Positions 15,603-24,918 of a stretch of DNA of 64,000 bases are shown one piece after another. The notes below the pieces were generated by a model. That model was not told the DNA's origin, did no database searches, and was given only the letters and a program-made list of their open reading frames with translations. The first letter of the stretch is position 1, and every line of letters begins with the position of its first letter. The translations under genes and the position numbers were made by a program. The stretch comes from Streptomyces sp. V3I8 (GTDB lineage Bacteria > Actinomycetota > Actinomycetes > Streptomycetales > Streptomycetaceae): assembly GCF_030817535.1 (NCBI RefSeq), contig NZ_JAUSZL010000002.1, forward strand, positions 248,001 to 312,000, written 5' to 3'.

Positions 15603-17411
15603 TCAGTGCTGGTCGGACGGCTGGTCGGACGGGTCGTCGTGCTGGTGGTCGTGCTGGTGGTCGTGCTGGTGGCGATCGTGCGGGGCGTCGGGCAGGGCTC
15701 CGTGCACGGCGCGGGTGATGAGGGCGAGCGAGTGGGCGCCCGCGTCGGGGGTGCCGAGGGACTTCTCGGCGTGCGGCCGGGCGCGGCCCTTGCGGGGCAG
15801 CAGGTCCGCGGTGGCGGCGGCGGCCCTCCCGGCGGCGAGCGCGGCGCGCCGCCAGGCCTCGGGGAGCGGGTCGCCGGCGGCCGCGGCCTCGGCGAGGGTG
15901 CCGGCGAAGGGCACGAGGACGTCGACCATCGTCTTGTCGCCGACCTCGGCCCCGCCCAGGCGGCGTACGGCGTCGGAGGCCTCCGAGACTCCCCGGGCGA
16001 CCGCCTCGGCGTCCGGGGTGTCCTGGTCGCCGAGTCGCGTACCGAGGGCGCGCAGGATGGTGCCCCACAGGGCGCCGGAGGTGCCGCCGGCCCGGTCGGC
16101 CCAGGCGTCCCCGGCGTGGACGAGCACGGTTCCGGCGCCGGCGCCCAGGTCGTGGGCACGGACCGCGGCCCGCAAAGCGGCGGTGGAGCCGCGCTGCATG
16201 CCGATGCCGTGATCGCCGTCGCCGGCCACGGCGTCGATGCGGCCGAGTTCGCCGGCGTGCGTGTCGACGGTGCCGGCCAGGGCGTTCAGGGCCGCGAGGA
16301 CGGTGTCGGCGGCGGCGCGCGACCGCTCGGTGGCGGCCGGCACACGGGTGTCGTCCGTGGCCTCGGCGACGAAGGCCGCCCCGGCCGCCGCCTCCTGCGG
16401 GGCGGGCGCGCCCTTGCGGTACGCGGGTGCGTCGGCCGGGGCCCGCCACAGCTGCTCGAGGCGGTCGTCGAGCCAGGTCAGGGTGAGGGAGACGCCGGCC
16501 ATGTCGAAGCTGGTGACGAGCTCGCCGACCTCGGGGTCGACGATGTCCACGCCCGCGTTGCCGAGCAGGGCCGCGACCTTGCGGTAGACGACGAACAGTT
16601 CCTCGTACTTGACCGAGCCCAGGCCGTTGAGTATCACCGCGGCGCGCTGTCCGGCGGGCGTGTCGACGTCCTCGGGGAGTTCCTCCAGGAGGGCGGTGAC
16701 CATGAGCCGCGCCGCCTCGTCGGCGGTGGGCAGGGACTCCTCGCCGATGCCGGGCTCCCCGTGGATGCCGAGGCCGACGGCCATCCGGGCCTCGGGGACG
16801 GTGAACAGGGGGTGGTCGGCGCCGGGCAGGGTGCAGCCGGAGAAGGCGATGCCGAAGGAGCGGGTGCGGGCGTTGGCGTGCTCGGCGATGCGCAGCACCT
16901 CGTCCAGCGGCAGGCCCTCCTCGGCCGCCGCGGCGGCGGCCTTGAAGACGGGCAGGTCGCCGGCGATGCCGCGGCGCTTGGCCGACTCCTGCGGCCCGGC
17001 GGAGGAGATGTCGTCGGTGACGGCGAAGGTACGGGTCTCGATGCCGTCGCCGGCCAGACGTTCGGCGGCCTGCCCGAAGTGGAGCACGTCGCCCGCGTAG
17101 TTGCCGTACATCAGCAGGACGCCGGCGCCGCCGTGCGCGGACCGCGCCACGGAGCGGATCTGCCGGGCGGAGGGCGAGGCGAAGACGTTGCCGACGGCCG
17201 CGCCGTGCGCGAGGCCGCGGCCGACCAGTCCGGAGAAGGCCGGGTAGTGGCCCGATCCGCCGCCGACGACGACGGCGACCTGGCCCGCCGGGGTTCCGGC
17301 GGCGCGGACGACGCCGCCCGTGACGGGGCGCACCCAGCCGCGGTGGGCGGCGGCGAAGCCTTCGAGTGCCTCGTCGGCGAAGGCCGCGGGGTCGTTGAAG
17401 AGCCGGGTCAT
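15603..17411 (-). CDS. lerK: DhaK-DhaL fusion kinase, probable L-erythrulose 1-kinase
   Basis: A 602-residue single-chain kinase. The DhaK-like domain is at residues 1-330 ([32 protein letters not shown]; the substrate-anchoring His is in [18 protein letters not shown]). The DhaL ATP-binding domain is at about 370-570 ([17 protein letters not shown], then [16 protein letters not shown]). It phosphorylates a small ketose with ATP in the cytoplasm. Dihydroxyacetone and D- or L-erythrulose are used by different members; the apionate context points to L-erythrulose. The C-terminus is a histidine/aspartate tail ([16 protein letters not shown]) encoded by a 12-bp tandem repeat. ATGA overlap with the transporter gene upstream. 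Confidence 0.8.
   Translation of the reverse strand: MTRLFNDPAAFADEALEGFAAAHRGWVRPVTGGVVRAAGTPAGQVAVVVGGGSGHYPAFSGLVGRGLAHGAAVGNVFASPSARQIRSVARSAHGGAGVLLMYGNYAGDVLHFGQAAERLAGDGIETRTFAVTDDISSAGPQESAKRRGIAGDLPVFKAAAAAAEEGLPLDEVLRIAEHANARTRSFGIAFSGCTLPGADHPLFTVPEARMAVGLGIHGEPGIGEESLPTADEAARLMVTALLEELPEDVDTPAGQRAAVILNGLGSVKYEELFVVYRKVAALLGNAGVDIVDPEVGELVTSFDMAGVSLTLTWLDDRLEQLWRAPADAPAYRKGAPAPQEAAAGAAFVAEATDDTRVPAATERSRAAADTVLAALNALAGTVDTHAGELGRIDAVAGDGDHGIGMQRGSTAALRAAVRAHDLGAGAGTVLVHAGDAWADRAGGTSGALWGTILRALGTRLGDQDTPDAEAVARGVSEASDAVRRLGGAEVGDKTMVDVLVPFAGTLAEAAAAGDPLPEAWRRAALAAGRAAAATADLLPRKGRARPHAEKSLGTPDAGAHSLALITRAVHGALPDAPHDRHQHDHQHDHQHDDPSDQPSDQH
15637..15672. repeat. 12-bp tandem repeat x3 encoding the His-rich tail of the kinase
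   Basis: TCGTGCTGGTGG occurs three times head-to-tail. Read on the minus strand it encodes a repeating H-Q-H-D unit. Copy number could change by slippage without altering the frame. Confidence 0.85.
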
Positions 17412-18775
17412 CGGAGGGCCTCCATGGGCTTGTGCTCTGCTGCGGGTTCCGGTTCGCCGGTGCCGCCCCGCCTGGAGAGCAGGAGCATCAGCGCGGCGGA
17501 CAGGAGCATGAAGAAGCCGACCAGGTAGAGCGGGACGTAGTAGGCGCCGGTCCAGTCCTTGAGCCAGCCGGTGATGTAGCTGGACGCGAATCCGGCGACG
17601 TTGCCCGCGGTGTTGATGAGGGCGATGCCGGCGGCCGCCGCGGCTCCGGTCAGGAAGCGGGAGGGCAGGGACCAGAAGACGGGCAGGGCCGCGAAGATGG
17701 AGCAGGCGGTCACGGTGATCACGGCGACCGTGGCCGTCGGGGAGCCCATGTAGAGGGCGAGCGGGATGGTGACACCGCCGACCACGGCGGGTCCGGCCAC
17801 GTGCCAGACGCGGGTGCCGTGCCTGGTGGCGTGGCGCGTCCAGAAGAACAGGACGATCGCGGCGGGCAGGTACGGGATGGCGGTGATCCAGGCCTTGTCC
17901 ATCACGCTGAACGTGGTGCCGTACTGCTCCTGGAAGCCGTTGATGATCGTCGGCAGGAAGAAGGCGAGGGCGTACAGGCCGTAGACAAAGCCGAAGTAGA
18001 TGAGGGCCAGGACCCAGACGCGGCCGCTGCCGAAGGCCGTCTTGAGGTGGCCCTTGGCGTGCTTGTCCTCATGGCCGGTCTTCTGCGCGTTCTCCGCGGC
18101 GAGTTCGCCGGTCAGCCAGGTGCGCTCGGCGGGCGTGAGCCACTTGGCGTCGGCGGGCCGGTCGACGAGGTAGAACCACGCGATGACACCCAGGAGGATC
18201 GCGGGCAGCGAGACGAACAGGAACATCACGCGCCAGCCCTCGAGGCCGAACAGGCCGTGCCGGCCGATCAGCCAGCCCGCCAGCGGGGCGCCGAAGACGG
18301 TGGTCAGCGGCTGCGCCAGGTAGAAGAGCCCGAGGATCTTGGTGCGGTGCCGGGAGGGCACCCACTGGCTGAGGAAAAGGATCGCGCCCGGGAAGAAGCC
18401 GGCTTCCGCCACGCCGAGGAGGAAGCGCAGGGTGTAGAGCTGGCCGGTGCTGTCCACCCAGGTGAACAGGAGCGAGACGATGCCCCAGGTCACCATGATG
18501 CGGGCCAGCCAGCGGCGGGCTCCGAACCGGTGCAGGGCCATGTTGCTGGGGACCTCGAGCACGATGTAGCCGAGGAAGAAGATCCCGGAGGCGAAGCCGA
18601 ACTGGGCCGCGGTCAGGGCCAGGTCCTGGCCCATGCCGTTCGGCTCGGCGAATGAGACGGCTGTGCGGTCCAGGTAGTTCACGAAGAACATCAGTGCCAC
18701 GAACGGCACGAGGCGGACTGAGACCTTCTTGATGGCAGTTCTCTCGACTGCCGCGGATGGCGCGTCGGCGACCAT
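17408..18775 (-). CDS. MFS transporter of the anion:cation symporter (ACS) family, probable apionate importer
   Basis: A 455-residue, 12-helix major facilitator. Signature segments are [17 protein letters not shown] (helix 1), the long helix 2 to helix 5 region with [20 protein letters not shown] and [20 protein letters not shown], a charged central loop (about residues 205-245) and ESPSRFLTG-like [20 protein letters not shown] in the second half. ACS proteins import organic anions such as galactonate, tartrate and gluconate with protons. As first gene of the acid-sugar operon its substrate is probably D-apionate. ATG start at 18775; its stop overlaps the kinase start. Expression is presumably controlled at the palindrome 107 bases upstream. 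Confidence 0.85.
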   Translation of the reverse strand: MVADAPSAAVERTAIKKVSVRLVPFVALMFFVNYLDRTAVSFAEPNGMGQDLALTAAQFGFASGIFFLGYIVLEVPSNMALHRFGARRWLARIMVTWGIVSLLFTWVDSTGQLYTLRFLLGVAEAGFFPGAILFLSQWVPSRHRTKILGLFYLAQPLTTVFGAPLAGWLIGRHGLFGLEGWRVMFLFVSLPAILLGVIAWFYLVDRPADAKWLTPAERTWLTGELAAENAQKTGHEDKHAKGHLKTAFGSGRVWVLALIYFGFVYGLYALAFFLPTIINGFQEQYGTTFSVMDKAWITAIPYLPAAIVLFFWTRHATRHGTRVWHVAGPAVVGGVTIPLALYMGSPTATVAVITVTACSIFAALPVFWSLPSRFLTGAAAAAGIALINTAGNVAGFASSYITGWLKDWTGAYYVPLYLVGFFMLLSAALMLLLSRRGGTGEPEPAAEHKPMEALR

Positions 18776-18881
18776 GGCGACTCCTCGGCTCGCCCGGACA
18801 GCTCCGTCCGGGGTGGGTCAGGCCGGACGGTTCGCCGAGCAGGCGGCCGACCGGAACGTTTTCACGCTATGTCGACGACTC

Positions 18882-18898
18882 AAATTGGTCACCAATTT
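18882..18898. promoter_or_regulatory. Palindromic GntR/FadR-type operator 1
   Basis: AAATTGGTCACCAATTT is a perfect 17-bp palindrome around a central C, in the only AT-rich part of the divergent transporter/regulator gap. The TGGTNACCA core fits FadR-subfamily operators. It sits where the transporter promoter is expected. Confidence 0.65.
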
Positions 18899-19016
18899 AC
18901 CAATGTGAGGACGGTCTCATCTTCGACCTTCTCGCAACTCTTGACAAACCCGGCGCCGGACCCGCCTTCGACCCCGAGGAACCGGCTGGTCAGCTCCTTG
19001 GGCGCCACATCTGGTT

Positions 19017-19037
19017 GACTGGTGACCGTGACCAGTC
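19017..19037. promoter_or_regulatory. Palindromic operator 2 overlapping the regulator start
   Basis: GACTGGT (19017-19023) and ACCAGTC (19031-19037) are inverted around 7 bases and share the TGGT/ACCA half-sites of operator 1. The site straddles the GTG start of the GntR gene, consistent with autorepression. Confidence 0.45.
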
Positions 19038-19786
19038 AGCCCGACGACCAGACCTCCGCGGCCGCCCCCGACCTCGCGCAACTGCTGCGTCCCGTGGTGC
19101 GCGAGTCCTCCGTCAGCGAGGTCGCCAAGCGGCTCCTCGACCACCTGTCGGCGGGCGACATCAAGCCCGGCACCCGGCTGCCCGCCGAGCGCCAGCTCGC
19201 CGAGGCGCTCGGTGTGGCCCGCTCCAGCGTCCGCGGGGCCCTGTCCGCCCTCGACGTGCTCGGCATCATCGAGATCCGGCCCGGCTCGGGCTCGTACGTG
19301 CGCGAGGGCACCTCGGAGTTCCTGCCCCGGGCGATCAACTGGGGACTGATGCTGGGGCAGCGGCGCACCCAGGACCTGGTGGAGGTGCGCACCTACCTGG
19401 AGGCGGTGTCCGCCCGCCTCGCCGCGGAGCGGGCGACGGACGAGGACCTGGCGCGTCTGGAGGAGCACCTGCGGCACATGCGGGCGGCGGGCGGCGACGC
19501 CAAGGCGTTCATCGACGCGGACATCGACTTCCACCTCGAGATGGCCCGCATCGCGCGCAACAGTGTGCTGAGCGACATCCTGCACAGCATCCGGGCGCTG
19601 CTGCAGGTGTGGATGGAGCGGGTCAGCGACATCGAGGGCACGGTGAGCGGCACGCTGTGCGAGCACGACGCGGTGCTGCGGGCCGTGCGGGCCCGCGACC
19701 CCGAGGCCGCGGACCGGGCGATGGCGGACCACATGGTGATGGCCAGCCGCCGGCTGCGGGAGTCCGTGGACGCCGAAGCCCCCTGA
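19022..19786 (+). CDS. GntR-family (FadR subfamily) regulator of the apionate operon
   Basis: A 254-residue regulator. The winged helix is at about 28-95 (SEVAKRLLDHLSAGDIKPGT, RLPAERQLAEALGVARSSVR, then IEIRPGSGSYV). An FCD ligand-binding domain fills the rest, with the metal-binding pattern D-x3-H (IDADIDFHLEMARIA near 165) and later histidines (LCEHDAVLRAV, ADHMVMASRR). FCD domains bind small carboxylates, often with a metal, which suits a sugar-acid effector. Divergent from the operon it probably represses. GTG start at 19022; a second GTG two codons later is possible. Confidence 0.85.
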   Translation: MTVTSQPDDQTSAAAPDLAQLLRPVVRESSVSEVAKRLLDHLSAGDIKPGTRLPAERQLAEALGVARSSVRGALSALDVLGIIEIRPGSGSYVREGTSEFLPRAINWGLMLGQRRTQDLVEVRTYLEAVSARLAAERATDEDLARLEEHLRHMRAAGGDAKAFIDADIDFHLEMARIARNSVLSDILHSIRALLQVWMERVSDIEGTVSGTLCEHDAVLRAVRARDPEAADRAMADHMVMASRRLRESVDAEAP

Positions 19787-19805
19787 ACCGGTTCCGGCCC
19801 GGTTT

Positions 19806-19837
19806 CGGCCGACCGCGCGACCAGCCACGGTCGGCCG
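19806..19837. terminator. Bidirectional hairpin between gntR and senR
   Basis: CGGCCGACCG (19806-19815) pairs with CGGTCGGCCG (19828-19837) across a 12-nt loop, between two convergent genes. Confidence 0.5.
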
Positions 19838-19865
19838 GCGGACGAAGGCCGGTCGGGGGCGGCGG

Positions 19866-20514
19866 TCACGGCAGCAGGCGGCGTTCCTTGGCCGTGGCCA
19901 CGGCACCCGCCCGTGTCTCCACCCCGAGCTTGGCGTAGATACGGCCCAGGTGCGTCTTCACCGTCGCCTCGCTGATGAACAGCGCCCGGGCGATGTCCCG
20001 GTTGCCGAGCCCTCGGGCGAGCTGCCCGAGGATGTCCCGCTCACGGTCGGTGAGCGCGGGCGGCGGCGTGCGCAGATTGGCCATCACCCGGCTGGCGACG
20101 GGCGGCGACAGCGTCGTACGCCCCTGCGCCGCCGCGTGGATCGCGGCGAACAGCTCCTCCGGCCGCTCGGCCTTGAGCAGGTACCCGGTCGCCCCGGCCT
20201 CGATCGCCCGGGTGATGTCGGCGTCGGTGTCGTACGTGGTCAGCACCAGGACGTGCGGGGCGGCCGGAGCGGCGGTCAGACGGCGGGTGGTCTCCGCCCC
20301 GTCCAGGCCCGCGCCCAGCTGCAGGTCCATCAGCACCACGTCGGGCGTGAGCCGTGCGGCCAGGGCGAGCGCCTCCTCGCCGGTCCCCGCCTGGCCCACC
20401 ACCTCGATGTCGGGTTCGCTGTCGAGAAGGGCGAGCAGACCGGCCCGTACGACGACGTGGTCGTCGCAGACCAGGAGGCGTACGGGGCGCCGCCCGGCGG
20501 GGCGGGCCGGTCAT
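19866..20514 (-). pseudogene. senR: LuxR-type response regulator (SenR-like) with apparent N-terminal frameshift
   Basis: The frame ending at 19866 encodes a NarL/LuxR response regulator: phosphoacceptor VVLMDLQLGAGLD, switch residues VLVLTTYDTDAD and GATGYLLKAERPEEL, and a C-terminal helix-turn-helix (LTDRERDILGQLARGLGNRD, SEATVKTHLGRIYAKLGV). The essential first strand with its acidic pocket (VRLLVCDDHVVVRAG) lies in the same frame further upstream, but that frame has no ATG, GTG or TTG before GTG at 20405/20402. An ATG overlapping the senS stop (20514) is one base out of phase. Deleting one G from the run at 20484-20487 would join them as a normal start. Either a sequencing error, a real frameshift, or a CTG start (in LLVCDD). 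Confidence 0.7.
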
Positions 20515-21770
20515 CGCGGCGTCTCCCCGGTGGGCGGGGCGACCGGGACGACGGCGGTCAGGACGGCGCCCTCCCCCGGTGCGGACTCGATGGCCAGCGT
20601 GCCCCCGAGCTGCTGCATCCGGGCACGCATCGCCCGGATCCCATGTCCCCGCTCACCGGGCGGCTCACCGGTGACGGCCGCGGCGTCGAAGCCGTGCCCG
20701 TTGTCGGCGACGTCGAGGACCACCTGGTCGTCGAGCCGGGTGAGTGTGAGCGCCGTGGCCGTGGCGCCCGAGTGCTCCCGCACGTTGGCCAGCGCGCCCT
20801 GGGCGATGCGCAGGAGCGCGGACTGCGCGCGGTCCGGCAGCGGGGACGTGCGCCCGCCGCCGTCGATGTGCACGCGGACGGTCAGCGTCGAGCCCGACTC
20901 CCGCGCCGCGAGGGTACGCAGCGCCGCGTCGAGGCCGCCGCCCCGGGCGAGGTCGGCGGGTGCGAGGTCGTGCACGAAGCGGCGGGCCTCGGCGAGGTTG
21001 TGCTCGGTGACGGAGGTGGCCGTACGGACGTGGGTACGCGCCTTGGCCGGGTCGGTCTCCCAGGTCCGCAGCGCCGCCTGCAGCAGCATCTGCTGGCTCG
21101 ACAGCCCCTGGGCGAGGGTGTCGTGGATCTCCATGGACAGCCGCTGGCGCTCGGCGAGGACGCCTTCGCGGCGTTCGGTGGCGGCCAGTTCGCGGCGGGT
21201 GCCGAGCAGGTCGTCGATGAGGGCGCGCTGCCGCGCCGCCTGGCGCCGCGTGTGCTCGAAGACCGCGGTCGCGAGGGCGGCGACGGCCGACGGGCCGATC
21301 ACCAGGTCGAGGCTGAACCGGGGCGCCAGCGCGAGTTGCGCGAAGACGACGAGGAGTGTGAGGAACGTGACGAGGACGTACGCGGCGCCCCGCGGCAGGG
21401 CGCGCAGGGCGGTGTAGAACAGCGGCACCGCCACCCAGGCGAAGCTCGGCGCGCACAGGACGAGCACCGTCCAGGTGGCGACGACCGCGCCCAGCCGGAT
21501 CAGCCGGGAGGCCGACGGCCGGGTGCCTGCGTCGCTCGGCACCGGAGGTGTTCTGCGGGTCAGGGCGGTGCCGGCCGCGTAGAGGGCGGCCAGTACGGCG
21601 GCCAGGCCGATCACCCAGGGTGCGCGGGGCTCCGCCGCGTGGCGCTGGACGTAACGGGTCAGGCAGGTGGCCAGCAGCACGTAGAAGACGACGTGCATGA
21701 CCACGGCCAGCCGGCGCTCGTCCCGGGCCGGGCCGTCGTCCGCGGGGGAACCTCTGTCGTCGGGCCGCAC
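20511..21770 (-). CDS. senS: NarL-type sensor histidine kinase, SenS-like
   Basis: A 419-residue kinase. The first 170 residues hold about five hydrophobic segments (VVMHVVFYVLLATCL, WVIGLAAVLAALYAAG, and others). A HisKA_3 dimerisation domain follows with the phosphorylated His216 (RLSMEIHDTLAQGLSSQQML), then a HATPase_c domain (ADNGHGFDAAAV, GERGHGIRAMRARMQQLGG). GTG start at 21770 is preceded by AGGAGG at ideal spacing. In S. reticuli, SenS receives a signal from the extracellular haem-binding protein HbpS and phosphorylates SenR; here hbpS is the divergent neighbour, so the same role is inferred. It overlaps the presumed senR start by four bases. Confidence 0.85.
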   Translation of the reverse strand: MRPDDRGSPADDGPARDERRLAVVMHVVFYVLLATCLTRYVQRHAAEPRAPWVIGLAAVLAALYAAGTALTRRTPPVPSDAGTRPSASRLIRLGAVVATWTVLVLCAPSFAWVAVPLFYTALRALPRGAAYVLVTFLTLLVVFAQLALAPRFSLDLVIGPSAVAALATAVFEHTRRQAARQRALIDDLLGTRRELAATERREGVLAERQRLSMEIHDTLAQGLSSQQMLLQAALRTWETDPAKARTHVRTATSVTEHNLAEARRFVHDLAPADLARGGGLDAALRTLAARESGSTLTVRVHIDGGGRTSPLPDRAQSALLRIAQGALANVREHSGATATALTLTRLDDQVVLDVADNGHGFDAAAVTGEPPGERGHGIRAMRARMQQLGGTLAIESAPGEGAVLTAVVPVAPPTGETPR

Positions 21771-21999
21771 ATACACCTCCTGAACCGGTCGAACACCTTC
21801 ATTCTCGCCCAGGGGCACGGCCCGCGGGTCAACCGATCGGCTGATGCCCGTGTCGGCCGTCCCGCGTGCCGGGTGCAGCCGAACCGTCGACCGGTCGGCG
21901 CCCGTCGCGGACCCACGATGGATGGCAGAGCGGGCGGCCCGCACGGCCAGGGCCCGCCACCATCCGCGTATCCACGTAGACCTCCAGGAGTGGGCAGCC

Positions 22000-22566
22000 A
22001 TGCAGCACGTCAAGAAGACCTCCCGTCGTACCCGCGTCGTCACCGGTGGCGCCCTGGTCGCCGCGGTCGCCCTCGGCGGCGTCGGCGCCTACTCGGCGAG
22101 CGCCTCCTCCACGGCGCCCGCCGCCCGGGCCGCGGTCGCGGCCGATGCCACGGACAAGAACCTGACGCGGTCCACCCACCTGACGGTCGACGCCGCCGAC
22201 CGGGCCGCGCGGGCGGCGCTCGACGCGGCGCGCAAGGACAACCAGCGCGTCTCCGTCGCCGTCGTCGACCGCGACGGCAACACGGTGGTGACCCTGCGCG
22301 GCGACGGCGCCGGCCCGCAGTCCTACGAGTCGGCCGTGAAGAAGGCGTACACGGCGGTGTCGTGGAACGCGCCGACCTCGGAGCTGGCCAAGCGCTTGGA
22401 GCAGGTCCCGAACCTCAAGGACATCCCCGGCACCCTGTTCCTCGCGGGCGGGGCGCCGGTCACCGCGAAGGACGCGCCGGTCGCGGGCATCGGCGTGGCG
22501 GGCGCGCCGTCCGGCGACCTCGACGAGAAGTACGCGCGGGCCGGCGTCGCGGCGACCGGCAGGTAA
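22000..22566 (+). CDS. hbpS: HbpS/GlcG-family extracellular haem-binding protein
   Basis: A 188-residue secreted protein. A signal peptide with twin-Arg-like basic start (KKTSRRTRVVTGGALVAAVA) covers about 1-38. The GlcG/HbpS (DUF336) domain follows: LTVDAADRAARAALDAARKD, VAVVDRDGNTVVTLRGDGAG, SYESAVKKAYTAVSW, and the glycine-rich end APVAGIGVAGAPSGDLDEKY. HbpS from S. reticuli binds and degrades haem, senses oxidative stress outside the cell and controls SenS. The divergent senS-senR pair makes the assignment strong. ATG start follows CAGGAGTGGGCAGCC. Confidence 0.85.
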   Translation: MQHVKKTSRRTRVVTGGALVAAVALGGVGAYSASASSTAPAARAAVAADATDKNLTRSTHLTVDAADRAARAALDAARKDNQRVSVAVVDRDGNTVVTLRGDGAGPQSYESAVKKAYTAVSWNAPTSELAKRLEQVPNLKDIPGTLFLAGGAPVTAKDAPVAGIGVAGAPSGDLDEKYARAGVAATGR

Positions 22567-22610
22567 GTCGTTCGCCCGCCCGGACGTCGGACCGCTACCG
22601 TGCTCACGTG

Positions 22611-23102
22611 ATGACCGCCGACGACGTGCTGTCCGTCCTCTCCGTGCTGCGTGACGCGGACGTCGACGTCTGGGTGGGCGGCGGGTGGGGCATCGACGCC
22701 CTGGTCGGTGAGCAGACGCGTCGCCACCGTGACCTGGACCTGATGCACCGCGAGGACCAGGAGCGGGCGGTCGTCGCGGCCCTCGCCGAGGCGGGGTTCG
22801 CCGAGACGCTCGACCGGCGTCCCGTGCGGTTCGTGGTCGCGGACGCGCGCGGGCGCGAGATCGACCTGCACCCGCTGGTCTTCGCGCCGGACGGGTCGGC
22901 GGTGCAGGCGTCCTCGGACCCGCACCGCCCCTTCGCCTATCCCGCGCCGTGCTTCGTCAGCGGCACCGTCCGGGGCGCGGCCGTTCCCTGTCTGTCGGCG
23001 GAGCAGCAGGTCTACTTCCACCAGGGGTACGAACCGGCCGCCCGCGACCGGCACGACATGGCGCAGTTGCGACGGGTCTTCGGGATCGCCACCCACTTCT
23101 GA
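22611..23102 (+). CDS. Nucleotidyltransferase of the ANT(2'')/LinB-like family
   Basis: A 163-residue protein of the small nucleotidyltransferase fold used by aminoglycoside and lincosamide adenylyltransferases. The core WVGGGWGIDALVGEQTRRHR followed by DLDLM gives the Gly-rich loop and two of the catalytic aspartates. REIDLHPLVF supplies the third carboxylate region. The C-terminal PCLSAEQQVYFHQGYEP is also typical. Activity on a drug cannot be inferred; many actinobacterial homologues have no known resistance role. ATG at 22611; a GTG directly before it is an alternative. Monocistronic, following hbpS by 44 bases. Confidence 0.75.
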   Translation: MTADDVLSVLSVLRDADVDVWVGGGWGIDALVGEQTRRHRDLDLMHREDQERAVVAALAEAGFAETLDRRPVRFVVADARGREIDLHPLVFAPDGSAVQASSDPHRPFAYPAPCFVSGTVRGAAVPCLSAEQQVYFHQGYEPAARDRHDMAQLRRVFGIATHF

Positions 23103-23124
23103 CCGGGTGGCGGCCGGTGGGCGC

Positions 23125-24744
23125 TCAACTCCGCAGCCACACCGCCGTGTCGGAGGGCAGCCTGCCGTCGGGGTCCAGCGGTCCGCTGGAGAGCAGGACC
23201 TCCGTGTGGTCGGGCAGGGTGGCCGCGGCGGCGGCCAGGTTCGTCACGCAGAGCAGGTCCGGGGAACGGCGGAAGGTGAGGACGCCGTCGTCGGCGGGCA
23301 GCCACTCCAACGGGCCGTCACCGAGGGCCGGGTCGGCGCGGCGCAGTTCCAGCGCGGCGCGGTAGAGGTTCAGCATGGACCGCGGGTCGTCGGCCTGGCG
23401 GTCGGCGGCGTAGCCGGACCAGCCGTCCGGCTGCGGCAGCCAGGGTTCGGTGCGTGCGCCGAAGCCGGCGTACGGGGCGTCGGCCGTCCACGGCAGCGGC
23501 ACGCGGCAGCCGTCACGGCCTGGATCGGTGCCGCCTGAGCGGAAGTGCATCGGGTCCTGGATGCGGTCACGGGGTATCTCCACCTCGGGCAGACCCAGCT
23601 CCTCGCCCTGGTAGAGGTAGACCGAGCCGGGCAGCGCGAGGGTGAGCAGGGCGGCGGCACGGGCCCGGCGGGTGCCGAGCCGCAGGTCGGTCGGGGTGCC
23701 GAAGGTCTTGGTGGCGAAGTCGAACCCGGTGTCGTGGCGCCCGTAGCGGGTGACCGTGCGCGTGACGTCGTGGTTGCACAGCACCCAGGTGGCCGGCGCC
23801 CCGACCGGGGCGTGTTCGGCGAGGGTGTCGTCGATGGCGGCGCGCAGCCGGTCCGCGTCCCAGGGGCAGGACAGGAAGGTGAAGTTGAACGCGGTGTGCA
23901 GTTCGTCGGGGCGCAGGTAGCGGGCGAAGCGTTCGGAGTCCGGCAGCCACACCTCACCGACGAAGACGCCGCCGTACTCGTCGGCGATCCGCCGCCAGGA
24001 GCGGTAGATCTCGTGCAGGTCGTCCCGGTCGATGTACGGGTGGGGGTCGCGGCCCTCCACGAACTCGGGCAGGTCCGGGTCCTTGGCGGGCAGCGCGGCG
24101 GAGTCGATGCGTACGCCCGCCACGCCCCGCTCGAACCAGAACCGCAGCACCTCCTCGTGCTCCTCCCGCACGGCCGGGTGGGCCCAGTTGAGGTCAGGCT
24201 GCTGCGGGGTGAACAGGTGCAGGTACCACTCGCCGTCCTCGACCCGGGTCCAGGTCTGTCCGGAGAACTGCGACGGCCAGTCGTTGGGCGGGAGTTCGCC
24301 GTGTGCGCCGCGGCCGGGACGGAAGTGGAAGAGCTTGCGCTCCGGGCTGCCGGGACCGGCGGCGAGCGCGGCACGGAACCAGGCGTGCTGGTCGGAGACG
24401 TGGTTGGGCACGATGTCGACGATGGTGCGGATGCCGAGCCCGCGGGCCTCGGCGATCAGCCGCTCGGCCTCGTCGAGGTCGCCGAAGGCGGGGTCGATGG
24501 TGCGGTAGTCGGCGACGTCGTAGCCGCCGTCGGCGAGCGGGGACAGGTACCAGGGGGTGAACCAGATCGCGTCGACGCCCAGTTCGGCGAGGTAGGGCAA
24601 TCTCGACCGTACGCCCGCGAGGTCCCCGGTGCCGTCACCGTCGCCGTCGGCGAAGCTGCGCGGGTACACCTGGTAGATGGCGGCGCCGCGCCACCAGTCG
24701 TCGGTGTGGCCGGGGGTCGTCGTACCGGGCTCAGGGGCTGCCAC
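23125..24744 (-). CDS. aglA: Alpha-glucosidase, GH13 (AglA-like)
   Basis: A 539-residue intracellular GH13 enzyme of the oligo-1,6-glucosidase/alpha-glucosidase group. Visible conserved regions: VDIVPNHVSDQHAWF (region I), GVRIDSAALPAKD (region II, nucleophile Asp), VFVGEVWLPD (region III, acid/base Glu) and WVLCNHDVTR (region IV, transition-state Asp). YLYQGEELGLPEVEIP is typical of the family. No signal peptide. It is the last gene of the aglEFGA set and would hydrolyse imported alpha-glucosides to glucose. ATG start at 24744. A 174-base gap separates it from the permease gene. Confidence 0.9.
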   Translation of the reverse strand: MAAPEPGTTTPGHTDDWWRGAAIYQVYPRSFADGDGDGTGDLAGVRSRLPYLAELGVDAIWFTPWYLSPLADGGYDVADYRTIDPAFGDLDEAERLIAEARGLGIRTIVDIVPNHVSDQHAWFRAALAAGPGSPERKLFHFRPGRGAHGELPPNDWPSQFSGQTWTRVEDGEWYLHLFTPQQPDLNWAHPAVREEHEEVLRFWFERGVAGVRIDSAALPAKDPDLPEFVEGRDPHPYIDRDDLHEIYRSWRRIADEYGGVFVGEVWLPDSERFARYLRPDELHTAFNFTFLSCPWDADRLRAAIDDTLAEHAPVGAPATWVLCNHDVTRTVTRYGRHDTGFDFATKTFGTPTDLRLGTRRARAAALLTLALPGSVYLYQGEELGLPEVEIPRDRIQDPMHFRSGGTDPGRDGCRVPLPWTADAPYAGFGARTEPWLPQPDGWSGYAADRQADDPRSMLNLYRAALELRRADPALGDGPLEWLPADDGVLTFRRSPDLLCVTNLAAAAATLPDHTEVLLSSGPLDPDGRLPSDTAVWLRS

Positions 24745-24918
24745 GTGTCGGTCCTTTCGGGGCAGGGGTGGTTCTCCGCCGCCGCCCCGGACAGCGAGGC
24801 GTCGGGAACGGGGCGGCGGCGGAGGATCGGTGGGGGCACCGTGTGGGGTTCGCCGCGGGGGGTCGCGGGGGTCGCGGGGGTGGTGCCCGGACGGTGTGCT
24901 GTCGCTGCGCGTGCCCGG

